Of a stretch of DNA of 64,000 bases, positions 19,646 through 31,530 are shown one piece after another (position 1 is the first letter of the stretch; the number at the start of each line of letters is the position of its first letter). This DNA is from Clavelina lepadiformis (Eukaryota > Chordata > Ascidiacea > Aplousobranchia > Clavelinidae), in assembly GCF_947623445.1 (NCBI RefSeq), contig NC_135241.1, forward strand, positions 24,430,501-24,494,500. The letters are read 5' to 3'. The notes under the pieces were generated by a model. That model had not been told where the DNA came from. It searched no databases and was given only the letters and a program-made list of their open reading frames with translations. The position numbers and the translations under genes are program-made.

Positions 19646-21428
19646 AAGCCATTTCTTTAAACTTTACGTCAGTTCTTGGAGCGAAATTCGAAATTTAGTG
19701 GATGTCTTTTATATGCCAAATGGTTTGAAATATAGGCTATACTTTTGTTGAATATTGATTTATAATCCTGAAACGGAAAACAACCTGCCTTAAGCAAATG
19801 ACGCAGCAGTAGGCCTAGTCGAAAAACACACGTAGGCTACGTGACTAAGGCCATTAGCCTATACCAAACTCTTTACGTAGCCTAGCGTGCAGACAAAGAT
19901 GCACATCAACCGATCAACGAGTCTCGTGCATGTGTATGTTTCATGATAAGATCTAATCGAACTGCAATTGGTGCATATAACATTTGGATTTGTATCAAAT
20001 CTCTAACCACTTATCAGCAGCAATACTATATAACAAACCGAACTATAGTTTAAAATCCACCAAAAAACAATTTTTGCCTGCCTTCATATCTTTTAAATGT
20101 TACATCCTCAATCCAAACTATTGTATCGTAGGCCTATGTAAAAACTGTTAACTATAACCAACTATATCCTATCGCATTGTTCAAACTAGACGGCGTACTG
20201 GCTGGCGACGATCAATAGATAGCCTCAAAGCAGTAAAAACATTAAAATGATATCGATTTGATAACTTAGAAATAAATGTTTATTTAAGTGTTAAACAAAA
20301 ACTCAGAATAAACAAAGAAGTATAATACGTGTTATATTCAAAATATCTGAATAAAAAAGCCAGGGGTGTTATTACTATAGGAATTACTATAATTATTATA
20401 ATTGTTACCAACATTTAGTGATAAAACCTTTCCGACTGTTACGAACCTCATTAAATAATAACATTTATATTTTAAAAATATTAAATAAAACTAACTTATG
20501 TATGTTTAATCATTATTTTGTTCTAAACGGTTTTACGGCATCATCTAACATCACTAATGGACCTCCGTCGGCCCGACAAAGATCTTTTGGACAGCGTAAA
20601 AACACCGTGTCTAGCTTGCTACCCATTAGCGGCAGAGGAGCTACAATCGCTATAGCGAGAATAGCTCGTTGTAGCTGTCGGGCCGACAACTACGTGCTAT
20701 CTGGGAAAATCTACAAAAGTTATGACAGTTTCTGACTAGCCACCATTGGAAGCTAAATCAAAACAGTCACATAATTTTGTATTACATTACCTAGGAAATG
20801 ATACATCTCGCAAGATCTAAAGCAAACACGCCAAAAAAATGCTTCATTAAATTTCTGCAAACCAGTTTCATATGACAAAGCAGATTTCAATCAACACACA
20901 GCGTTTACTTGCCATAGTAATATACAATATATGTTCTAAAGCAATCCAACAAAACTGACAAACGTTTTGACCACATAACAACTTTCATGCAAGGAAGTGA
21001 ACACAACAAATATGGTTCATTACTTGCCATTGCACATACTGCCAAGATTGGGCAGTAAATATCAACGCAATACACTAAAAAAAGCGGTTAAATATCAAAC
21101 ATAGTGGAAACATTTTCAAAGCTTAAGGTGTACAGTGTTTCTGCTTACCTAAAAATTTCAAGTCATTAAAACGTACTGTTTGTTATTACAACAAACAGGA
21201 ACCAAAAGAAAACAAATAACATAGAACTAAGTGCTTTGTTGTCCATGTATGAGAAGCTTGAAGAAAAGTGAAATCTTGACATTGCTTGCAAATCAGCTTC
21301 TTATAGGCTGGTGATTCGTTGCTAACGGCTTTCAATGTTTTCATATGTTCTATTGCTGTCTGGGTGAGCACGACTGTGAAGCTACAGATAGTGAATAGTT
21401 TACTTGTTTTAACTAATTTTAGAAGCTA

Positions 21429-21434
21429 TTTATT
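21429..21434 (-). promoter_or_regulatory. Candidate poly(A) signal of R2
   Basis: AATAAA on the minus strand, about 23 nt after the R2 TAG. Position fits a cleavage signal, but the hexamer is common in AT-rich DNA. Confidence 0.4.
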
Positions 21435-21456
21435 GATTATTCTTTGGAAGCACAGT

Positions 21457-22447
21457 CTACTTAAAACAAAGCTGGTTTATGTGTCCCACCCCCATATTGT
21501 TGGATCTTGAGGCACTGATAACTTCATCCGAACAGCCTTCAACATTTTTGTAGTTTCTAGAACAACTTGCAACATTTCCTTGGTTGCGAGGCTGCAAAGA
21601 AAGAAAATGGAAATGTTTTTACTCTGTTCTGGTATCTGAGTTTGATTATTATTAATTTCAAATAATTATTTTTAAATCATTTTCCTCACTTGAGCATTAG
21701 CTTGTGGAGCACTGATGACATTTTGATAAGCACCTTCAATATTCTCATATTTTCTTGAACTACTTACTACATTTCTTTGATTAATCGACATGACAACATA
21801 ATCTGGCTCCCTCTTGGTTGTTAGATTCTGCACACAAGACAACATAACTTGCATTGTCTGTTCATAAAAAGTATGAAACTACACCCTTTTAACATTGGTT
21901 ATGCCACAAGTCTGAATGATTAATAAATACCAAAATTAATGGTCGATTTCAAAAAAATTATGACTTGGAACCACTTAACAACTGTAGAATTCCAAGCTGA
22001 TAATTATGTTTAAAAATCAATTCAAATTTCCAGTTGTGACGTTGAAGTTTCATTTCTCTACAACCAAATAAATACAACACAAGAAGTCTCTTTTTTGTAT
22101 CAACTAATATTAGCAGTTTTAATCAGTAAGCGAAAAGAAAATTACCACATGACCGGGAGTTCCCACTTTCATCGCAAGGCAATTATTCTCATCTGAAAAT
22201 TCAAAATGCAACAGCATTATGGATCTTTAGTCATTTAACATGATTGATCAAAACAATTTTTGACAAGAGGTATTTTTTCTAAATAACATTCTAATCTAAT
22301 AAGACATGCGATCAATTTCTTGCCACATTATGTATTTTTCTTGGCCATTTTGGTGTATTATAAACATGTACAGATATGCTTAGATCGAAATATTGTATTT
22401 ACTCAGGGACTTAGTAATTTGAAGTTCATTTGTGTTATTGGGTACAT
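21457..22447 (-). CDS. R2 cytoplasmic tail exons
   Basis: Exons 22447-22403 (45 nt), 22192-22146 (47 nt, NNCLAMKVG, cysteine replacing the tyrosine seen in R1 and R4), 21857-21690 (168 nt) and 21591-21457 (135 nt, NYKNVEG, stop TAG). A mini-exon relic near 22057-22031 has GAAATT in place of a GT donor. Skipping it puts the 168-nt exon in frame 0, giving EPDYVVMS and KYENIEGAYQNVI. The other frame begins DNASYVVL but stops. Reading through 21690 would instead end at a TAA at 21672. Confidence 0.75.
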
Positions 22448-25400
22448 CTGCAACAACAAAACAGCAGGTAGAATAACCTCACATACTTTACTTTGTATGT
22501 GCTGCTACACATTTATTATCACCAACTACAGAAAGCCACAAAAAACATTCACACAGCCCCGACATGTTTGTATTTAGTCAAAATAAACCTATTGAGACAA
22601 TTGAGTTCAACACTGTGACTACTTTTGTTGTACAATTAGTTGACGTTGGCTATAACCCCGTAATCTGTTATTATGCTACTACCAAATGAGGTGTGAATTA
22701 GAACAATTGCACATATTATAAGATGCCTTTGATTTGAAGGTGCATGTAATAATTTAAAAAAAATACCATTGTTTAGAAAGCGTATAAAATGATCAGTGTG
22801 CTAAAATACTGTACTATTTTGGGAGTATAAAACTGTTGTCTTGCAGAGGTTGTTGCACTGCTTGTCAGTCTTAACTTATGATATTCGGACTTAATTTACC
22901 TGCCGAATTAATGATCTGACTCCGTGGTTGCGTGCGGTTAGAATTCTCTAACCTAACGTTTTACTAGCCGAAAGCTCTTACGATTAACAGATACAGTTTC
23001 TCAGAAACGGTCCTTTATTGTAGGAACTGTACAGGTTCCGAATATGACACAATCACAAACTTAGCATTCACCATTTAACACAAGTCTAACGAATTACAAT
23101 TAACACGACTACCGTAATACGTTCGTACGATTCTATATCTCTCCGTCTCTGAGCGGTTACTCGCGTATCAGCTCGAGTTTATAAAGCGGAGCGATGTGAG
23201 CGGGATTATTTAACATAATATACACGAACATTTCAGTATGCGCGAACGATAAAATAAAGCGTTGGGCAATGGGGATTATTTTCAGTTAAAACTCGGATGT
23301 TATGAAATCACCTTGTAACGTACTAAACGGCGCTTTCACATAAAGTTATTTAGAGAAAGTTTCCAAATATTAAGCGACAATTGCAGTTTCATCAATAAAC
23401 AATACTTCAATAAATAACTGGCAAATTCTTTCCCACGAATGATATAAAGGTATTAAAAATGCCTCCCAGGCCACTACAGTCTTATCAACGAAAGAGACTC
23501 AAAAAAGTGATCATAACTACCAGATGTACCTAATTACTGAGCAACAGGACTTAGCGGCTTGTATTGCGGCTAGTAATTTTAGAGCATAAGGTACTAGTCA
23601 AATAAATTTATTATTGTAGAAAAAATATAAAAGGCTTTCTCGATTTGAATCCTGCACAAAATATTCTCAAAAAAATAGAAACCATTTCGAGCAAATATAG
23701 CACAAGATCAAATTATTTACCACCAAACAGGCCATAGTCAATATAAATGAAACTGATTTACTTTCATTTCCCATCTTAGTTCCTCTTCTCCACCTAAATA
23801 TTGCATATGCTGCGACAATTATAAAAATGATGGCAGCACAACCACTGATGCCAATGATTGCTCTTATGGAGAGTCCAGGAGTAGGAGGAGGTTCATCAGC
23901 AACTATGATGTGGAAGATGATTTGGACATTATCAGGAAAAATATCCTTGTTTGAAGATTTCACAGTGAGTGTGTATGTTCCATTGTCTGAGCTAGTGACC
24001 TGTGTAAATGAAGTAAATAAGTAAATGTTATGTAAAAAATATAGATGTGTTGTATCGAACACGAATCTGAATATTACTCATGAACCTCAACCATTGAATC
24101 TAAATGTCAGCGGCAGATTTGGGACAAATATTTTTCGTGTGATACACTGATTCAACAAGACACTCAGTTTATGCATTTAACACCGTCTAAAACAATATTT
24201 GTTAAAATCGAATTCAATACTGAGTTAGTTTACTCACCATCAAGATAAACAGTGAACTACCAAGCCTTTCTTAAATGAATATCATGCTATTGTGCGTTAA
24301 AACCCTAAAATACCTCATTTTTGTAGAATTCAAAAGTTTGTTGATCACCATCAGAATTAAAAGTCATTGATCCATCACTTGCTGCTACTTGGTCTGAGAT
24401 AGAAAACAAATTATAAACAGTTGAGTAAAGAAACAAAACAAAAGAAGCAAAGCACTTTACTGAGATAACCTTTTTGTTAATTTTATAACAAAAACAGAAG
24501 AGTATAATCAGAAAGTGCAACAAAGAAAAGAAGCACTAAATGTTGCAAATCAGGGTGCATAACAATAAACCAACCACACTACACGAATGCGTAACTCTAA
24601 AAGTAATTCCCCTTTAATGAAACTTGTACCAAAAAATCCAAACAGCAAAATCCAGTTCTGTTTTTAAAGTAAAACCTCCCAATTGCAGAATTGTAAAGTT
24701 TTAACATACGCTGTAATTCTTTATAAAATCTGAACAGCAGTGGTTAAAAATCTGTACTGCTTTGTTATTTACAAATTAAATTGTATCATGTGGTCCCAGA
24801 AGTTTATACATTGCGAGACTTTTTCATCAGCTTTAAGGGACAAAACTTTATATTATTATTCTGCTTTGTTTGGAAAGATACTTCGCAGCAATACTTTGTT
24901 TATAAACCTTATAACGCTGTACATGTAAAAACACATCAGAGATTGGGATTATAAAGATAAGAGGGGCAAGAAACCTCACCACTTCAAGGTTAAGTTAACT
25001 AATTCATGTTGTCAGTAGTTCAAAAGCATTAGTGAAAAATCGAAAACACATATTTTATCTGGTTTGCATAATCCAGTAATAAATTAAATTTCTATATTTT
25101 AATAGAAAAGTTACTAAAGTTTTTCAATTCATGAAATTTCATACTGCTGTTCCAAACATACCATTTTTGGTCAATGATGCAAACTGAGACCTTGGAATTG
25201 AGTAAAACACAACAGAACAACTCGCATTATTTTGTCCAACGCACCAACCTATACAATCATCACTGGTGGTAGCAGTGTCTTGCTGTGGAGCATCTGAATC
25301 AACATTCAAATTATTTTCTGTACCATCTAAAACTAACTATATAAGAACCATTGTTATGCACCAAAAAAAACAATATAAAAACTTTGGATACTAGTTTAAA

Positions 25401-28400
25401 AAAATAAAACAGTCAGCATTTAATCACTAATAAACTATAGAAAAACTGTTAGATACAAAAACTGCTTTTGAAAAAACTATGTTGTAAATATTTTTACTTT
25501 CCTAAGAACTGGTTGTCAAAAACAAGTTTAATTCCCATTAATAAAGTAAATCCACAAACAGTTAGAAAGGATTAAAGTTATGTGTATCATCATACTCACA
25601 TAAAACATCCAGTGTATATTCTGATGATCTTCCACTGTTAGGATAGAGATCAGTATAAGAAGTGACAGCCTGACATGAGACTACTTTGTTGTTGTCACTT
25701 CTTTGCAATGAAGACAATGTGAATGGTTCCCCCTTTGAAAGTAAACGCGATCATTATGTTACAGTTCATTAATGTGAACGCTTTTCAAAAAAACAAAAAT
25801 GAAATTTTGTTGACAAATAAGTTGTCACTTCTTCGTAATAACGGCGATATAATTGGTTCATTCTTTGTGTATAAACATTGTCATCATGGTATAATCATGT
25901 TGTTGTCATGGCTTTTCAAATAAAAGCACAAAAAATATTAGTTAAAAGTTGAACAACAGTTAAGCTTTGGCTGCGTTACTTTCGGCTCTGAATCTAGTAC
26001 TTAAAATTTTAGCAAATTAAAAATATCAAGTACTTTAAACATGTGATGATTCTTAGTTTACCAGACAAAGAAAGTTTGATAAAGTTAAACAAAGAAAGCT
26101 ACAGCTACACGATCCTCCATATCAAGTAATGAGTTTAACAACCACTACAAAGTGGGGGATTGAAGCACAAGCAATGATCATAAAAATTAAAATCACCTTG
26201 GTTATCGAAAAACTATTTCCTCCAACATAGAATTGAGAAGTCTTTCCAGCAGGAATGACATCATCGTAACTACAAGTCAGAGTCAAATCATTTCCTTCAA
26301 CCACAGTCAGTTTATTGCCATCAATTGAACTGCTTGCAAGGGATACACTGGGTGCTGAAAAAAATGTAGTGTTATAATGGAATGAAAGTATGCTCTAAAC
26401 ACATTTTTACAAAAGTAGAAGTGTTTTAAACATAGTAAAGCAATGCAGTTAAAAACGGAAAAAGAATGTTGAAGATTTAAACAAATGTATGAAATTATAA
26501 TAAAATTTGCGTTTATTAATAACAATAGCTGGTTCAATGGCAGTCAAAGGTAGGTCATCACCAACCTGATCAACCCAAATCTAATTAGCTGACCATCAAC
26601 AAAAGTCTATACTGTAACAAGGTAATCTACAATATGCTTGGCACTGTAGGGTTATTTCATAAAAAGCAGATTGTAATGTTATAAATTGCAGTTTTTACTA
26701 ACATGGTTGTAATACTCCACTTTATGTAATAAATATACAACTGCATTAAACTTACATTTACTTAAGTCAGGAAACTGCATTGACTGGAGCTTATCGATCA
26801 AAAAATTAGACATAAAACAAAGTCGGAGGTTTTATTGTTTTGTATTCTTCTTACTCATTTCCCAACATTTTAAATCTCCCCCCCACCCCCCAACATAAAT
26901 ATACAATAACACTGAACACTGAATTTAGTAATATTGAATATAATCTTATGTCATACTGGCCCAGAAGCAATAAACCCGAAATCCTTCCCATTTTTTTCAA
27001 TTCCTTCTTCGGTGAACCAAGTAGCTCCAATTGAAAGTTAATGACTCCAGACAATGAGTGATTACAAAGCAACATAAAATTGAAAATAACAAACCTGTCC
27101 AACATTGCAGATTATCCTGACCACTCCATTCTGCTGAAGCCAGACAAGTAGTGTCACTAGATGTCAGCATTGTACCATTTGAGTAAAACAACTTTCTTCC
27201 ATTAGAACAAGCAAACTTTCCTGGTGAGTTGAATATTCTAGAAGTTGCAGCCACAATAACACCATTTGAAAGAGAGACATTACAATCTGTTGATAATCAT
27301 ATAAATTATGCATGGTACAGGCTAATTGTTCAATTATTTTAATTTTCAAAGACAAAGACTTTTGTATCATACTTATTTGAGTTTGAATTAGAGGCTTTTA
27401 CAAAAACCTTAATTGATCTGGCAACTGTTGTATTTGTTATAATTACAAAGCTTTTTCGGCTGACTTCATACGGCATTGTATTTTCAAGATTTACTGGCCT
27501 ACTCACAAACTATTCATGTGGTGATGAATACGTAAAAACTGTGTTAAAAGTAGTTTACGTATGTGTTTTGCATAAAAAAAAAAGATGTTGATGGTGGTAG
27601 TAAATGGGAATTTTATGATGCAAGTAAAAATGATAAAACATCTAAATCAGTTGTGTTACAACAAACAACACATCTGTTTTAAAAAAGCTTCAGTGAAAGC
27701 TGTTGGAACACTAGCAGATGATATTGTTTGATAAAAGATGGGATTTATGTGGTGAACAACATTTGCTTTAATATCGCCATTTCATTTGTAAATGTTTGCG
27801 CTATGATGCATTTTTATTCCTATACAAGTATTTTATATCTGTATTAACAAACTAGAGGTATCTATACATTAACTTTGAAGAATAAATGAGCATTAATGAA
27901 TAAAAATATGTTTTTTTACTTTTTATGGCAAGATTCAAAGACTGCTTCTCAACACCAGCACTATACAGTTGGACCTCATAACCATCTTCTTCAGTTTTCA
28001 GCTGTGCAATGGTGAGTTGTGTGGTGAAGCTTGATGCTGACGTTGAAGTCGCGCTGATTGAAATAAGCACATTAAGCCATTGAAGAATAACATTAAGCTA
28101 ACATTTAATTTGAAAGTCTACTCCATTTGTATTTGTGTAACATTTGTAATATTACACAAAATTATCCAACAATTTCAATTGGAGATTAATATAAGGTTAG
28201 TGGATTAATATGTTTTAAGTTAACGCAATTTAAAAGTCAATCACTTAAATGACTGCAAGAAAATGGCATTAACTGCTGCACCATAAAATCACCTGACAGT
28301 TATTCGATTGAAGCCCTCATCAAGACTGCGAACAATAGGATATGGAGCATAACCTACTTGAGCAACCGGGGTCTGTAAATTAAATGTAAGAATTCCATAA

Positions 28401-29409
28401 ACTGATAATAATCATAACAGTTAATAAATTATCCTGCTTGTGTAATCTATACATGTAGATACTAACGTTGTTTAAAAAAAGATTTGATTATTACTGTAAA
28501 CGAACTCAGTAGTCAAATACTGAACTCATAACTAGGAACTCGAAATAATGTCATTAGTAATGACGAAATGAGGTAGAAATACCTAGAAACCCAACAGTTT
28601 ATAACTCAGGATTCACATTAACCCTAGTACAATGTACCATGCTTTACATTACAACAATATTGCCGATCCATCAAGTTATATATCCTGAAATAACACTATG
28701 GTAATATTTGCTACAACGTTTCCAGTTCAACAAAACCAAAAAGTTAACTTGAGTTTATCCATCCCATTAAATTTCCAGGAAACAATCCAGGTTCGTCCTA
28801 ATGAATTTTGTGTTGGTGAAGCTGTAGCAGTGATAACCACAGTGGAGTTGGTTGCTTGTACAGGGTGAGTTGTATTTGTATTTGTAGTTTTGTTAAATGT
28901 TATAGTTTCAGGTTTAGAACTTTTATGTAAATAAAAAATGAGCAATATGCTCACATACTTTATTAAGCTTCCAGGAAAGTATCCAGGTTTCATTGTTTGA
29001 AATGGCCGATGATGATATCGTAGCTGTGGCAGTGATGACCACAGTGGAGTTGGTTGCCTGTATAGGGTGTGGTGCAGTGAGAGGTGATATGTATTGTCCT
29101 TGTATTATCATAGCTGTTTGTAGAAAAACTGTAAAAGGAGTGTTACAACACCATTTAAAGATCTGAGATGTCAAACATATCACCACACAAAGGTTCCAAT
29201 TTGGTCTACAAGATGATTTCGTAAAAAGTTATCGATCGTTAATGTCTGAGCTGGGCAGCACTTGTTTAAAAATTGCTCATTATAATTATAATTCAATATA
29301 AAATTTGACATTCCATTAAAAACTAAACAGAAACGATTCTACACATTGCACCACACTTACTTGCAACTGCAATCATGTCCATAAAATGAAATGTGTTGAT
29401 GAACTTCAT
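21457..29409 (-). CDS. Receptor R2: Ig/CCP membrane receptor without the Ig pair
   Basis: Exons in transcript order: 29409-29361, 29113-28959, 28372-28293, 28053-27920 (D1), 27286-27095 (CCP), 26354-26197 and 25732-25600 (split Ig), 25293-25162, 24393-24314, 23999-23762 (membrane-proximal and helix), 22447-22403, 22192-22146, 21857-21690, 21591-21457 (tail). Joined, they give 582 codons with no internal stop. It lacks the Ig-pair module found in R1, R3 and R4. The membrane helix RAIIGISGCAAIIFII is followed by FRWRRGTK. The first exon (MKFINTFHFMDMIAVA) is a weak signal peptide; the conserved exon at 36522-36609 is an alternative start. Function is inferred from architecture. Confidence 0.85.
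22917..23478 (-). mobile_element. Possible solo LTR, fossil
   Basis: A 562-bp block in the long R2 tail intron starts TG and ends CA. Read on the minus strand it has a TATAAA box and further on an AATAAA. Its base composition differs from the flanks. No coding region and no matching second copy are present, and flanking duplications are not clear. Family unassigned, Gypsy-like at most. Confidence 0.35.
23762..25293 (-). CDS. R2 membrane-proximal segment and transmembrane helix
   Basis: Exons of 132, 80 and 238 nt, the same lengths as in R4. They encode SDDCIGWCVGQNNASCSVVF, then DGDQQTFEFYKNE, then TSSDNGTYTLTV and a proline-rich linker (ADEPPPTPG) before the helix. The last exon can also read through its donor to a TAA at the 5' part of the intron, giving a form that ends just after the membrane. 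Confidence 0.85.
27095..27286 (-). CDS. R2 CCP/sushi domain exon
   Basis: A 192-nt exon, phase 1 at both ends. It contains FNSPGKFACSNGRKL, TSSDTTCLASAEWSGQDN and LQCW. Four cysteines and the tryptophan fit a single CCP module. It is very close to the R4 and R1 equivalents, closer than their D1 domains are. Confidence 0.9.
27920..29113 (-). CDS. R2 D1: N-terminal Ig-like domain without cysteines
   Basis: Three exons (155, 80, 134 nt) with the R1 layout. Motifs: ATNSTVVITATA, WILSWKLNK, TPVAQVGYAPYP, and LTIAQLKTEEDGYEVQLYS. The last is a typical Ig E-F stretch with tyrosine but no cysteine. I count no cysteine in the three exons. The second exon is 12 nt shorter than in R1, an in-frame difference. 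Confidence 0.8.
28740..28915 (-). pseudogene. Duplicated R2 D1 first exon without a donor site
   Basis: The sequence repeats the core of exon 28959-29113 (HPVQATNSTVVITATASPTQ, then WIVSWKFNGM). It lies between that exon and the next D1 exon. The reading frame is open, but where the donor should be the sequence reads GATGGATAAAC with no GT. It is probably a dead duplicate, unless a cryptic site is used. Confidence 0.65.
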
Positions 29410-31076
29410 GCTAAGTTTGCTTTATAGTATGTCAAGAAGGATGCCTTTGGCAATGATAGATGGTAAAAAAATAATGAATATTCTTATCAAATTCTTGATG
29501 AAAATGTAATAACAGGCTATTGCTGTTAAACTTTAATCATATTTTTGCATTTTTTTCACCAGTATTTTCTATTTAAAAATTATTTTATCCATAACAAAGC
29601 TGTAAAATCTTGAAAACATTAAAATCAGTAATTGCAAGTATTTTAATGTGACAGTGGAAACTAAAGTAAGAAGTAAATGACAATGAGGTAATGTTTTGTA
29701 ACAATCTGATCATAGTTTCGGTAATGTTTATATCACTCTGTCACAACGAGACACAAGTGTTTAATCGTTTTAAAGCAATTCTCCAGTGTAAATTGCCCAA
29801 TTATACTTCCGCAAGTTTGTTCAAGTAAATACTGACCTGCTATAACTACTCAATTCAACAATGTATTTGAAGATTCCTGTTTCATGGTCAAATATGATCA
29901 TGTCCCAAATAAACAATTATCTTAATTCGATCATTAAACAGTAAAATTACTCACACTACTCAATTCAACAATATTTCATCAACTCATTGGTCCTTGTTGT
30001 GAGACCGATGTCAAAAAAGAAATTACCCAAAGCAGTTCATAAACAAAATGCAATTTTACAAACCTGGGAGCATAAATCTCTGACAATAAGCATCCAGCCA
30101 GGACCAAACAGGGACTTACACTAGCTCACTTGCAACAGAAGCTACTCTAAATGAGAGTTTAAGCAAGTATCAAGACATGGGTCAGTAAGTAAGGTATTTC
30201 AAGTTTCAAATATCCAGTACTTAGCTGGTACTGACAGGCTTAAGGAAATTATGACACAGCATTCTCATTGTGTGATAAACACGTTGTTGAGAAAATGTTG
30301 GCCATGCTGTGATGCAAATTTTCATTGTATTGTTTGTTTTCGCAATTGACTGTGGGGAGCGAAGTTATGATGCTAACCTCGTTGTAGACTGGTTATACAA
30401 AAAATAATACGCTCACAGACAATGAACGAGAAAATGGTGAAGGCTGTTGAAGCTTCGATAGCATTTATTTATTTATTTACATAGTTCAGCTGCTAATTAT
30501 GAGTTTTGCAAGCGCTGAGCGCGGTAGTTTCTTGCTCAGTGGTTGCATTTTTCACTGTAACACCATTCGCGCATTTTGCCTTGCTAAGTGAAAATTGTAA
30601 CAAATAATTTGGTTTTGTTCAAGGGAATTCCCCGAAAGCAATTTTGATTATTTTTAAAGTTTGTAATTAGTAAATTGTAACACCAAATCCACCTAAACAC
30701 TTGTATGGTTGATTTAGTCACCACAGATTAGTGATTACCATCTTAACAAAACTTTTGCATTATTAACTGAAAAGGTTCAATTTTGAACTGGCTTTTGTGT
30801 TTTCTGGTAATCTTATCTTGTCACTTCAAACCTAGACAACATCGAAAAGCATCGAATGAAAACAATCGCTGTATCTAATCTTGGAAAGACACCGCTGTAT
30901 CTAATCTTGGAAAGACACCGCTGTATAATATCGTTGAAATAAACACAAGCACAAAATTGCATAGCACAATAATTTCTCAATTAGCCTACGCTATCAGTCG
31001 CGTATTTAATAATTTAATTAGTTTTAAACTTTGCTTTGTCGAGTTCATCAAGCTCAACTATTAACCTTAAAACCTA
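29410..31076. other. Spacer upstream of R2
   Basis: About 1.7 kb without a gene I can support, probably including the R2 promoter. Sequence around 29165-29250, inside the first R2 intron, matches 12060-12140 upstream of R1. A short tandem duplication lies at 30867-30918. Confidence 0.4.
30867..30918. repeat. 26-bp tandem duplication
   Basis: Two perfect copies of a 26-bp unit beginning CGCTGTATCTAATC, followed by a partial third copy. Confidence 0.85.
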
Positions 31077-31410
31077 ATAGTCCTGTAGAATTTGGTCTAA
31101 AAATGGGTCAACCTAGAAAAAATTCTTATAAAGACTTATTATATACTGTTGGAAAGATAATTTTATCAGCTTTTCAATGATAGGTTTTGTCATTTTTTTT
31201 TACCTTGGGGAAAAAAAGTTATGACCAAAAACGTGCCAAGGGGTAAAAATTGAAATTAGGGAAAAAAATTTAACATAAAAATATGAACAAAAGGCTAAAA
31301 ACTAATGAATTATCAACAGAAAAGCAGGATATAGATGCAAAAGGTATAAATGAAAATAAAAATAGAATTATAGGCCTATATCTGTTTAAGGGAGTAAGAG
31401 TGAGCAAGAC

Positions 31411-31431
31411 GGGGGGGGGGGGGGGGGGGGG
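31411..31431. repeat. Poly-G run
   Basis: Twenty-one consecutive G in the 5' part of the 4-kb transposon, a site prone to length errors in assemblies. Confidence 0.95.
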
Positions 31432-31530
31432 CGGGGCACCAGTAGAGCTATCGTTGTTCGTTATAACTTCATTATGTTATTGTTTACTTACTATGGTCAG
31501 TTTTATTTACCTTGCTTGTTTTTTTAGATA

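Larger units (their letters stand above)
14121..20705 (-). mobile_element. 6.6-kb DNA transposon with CCCAGATAGCACGT ends
   Basis: The left end (14121-14134) and right end (20692-20705) form a perfect 14-bp inverted repeat. Subterminal GC-rich sequence on both sides also pairs, including AAAATCTTTGTCGG. The paralogous uninterrupted site at about 37558-37562 fixes the borders and suggests a 2-bp (AA) target duplication. It carries two minus-strand genes, one transposase-like and one DUF4806-like. The superfamily is uncertain: the transposase recalls CACTA/EnSpm-type tnp2 proteins, but the termini are not CACTA. A pogo-type element is nested at 16072-17360. Confidence 0.9.
12145..21777. repeat. 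Inter-receptor duplication, copy 1 (split by a 6.6-kb insertion)
   Basis: Positions 12145-14120 and 20706-21777 align in order with 35423-38631, with scattered substitutions and small indels. The segment includes the candidate first exon, the spacer, and the last tail exons of R2. Copy 1 lacks about 145 bp present near 35735-35880. The transposon at 14121-20705 entered after duplication, because copy 2 is uninterrupted at that site. Confidence 0.9.
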
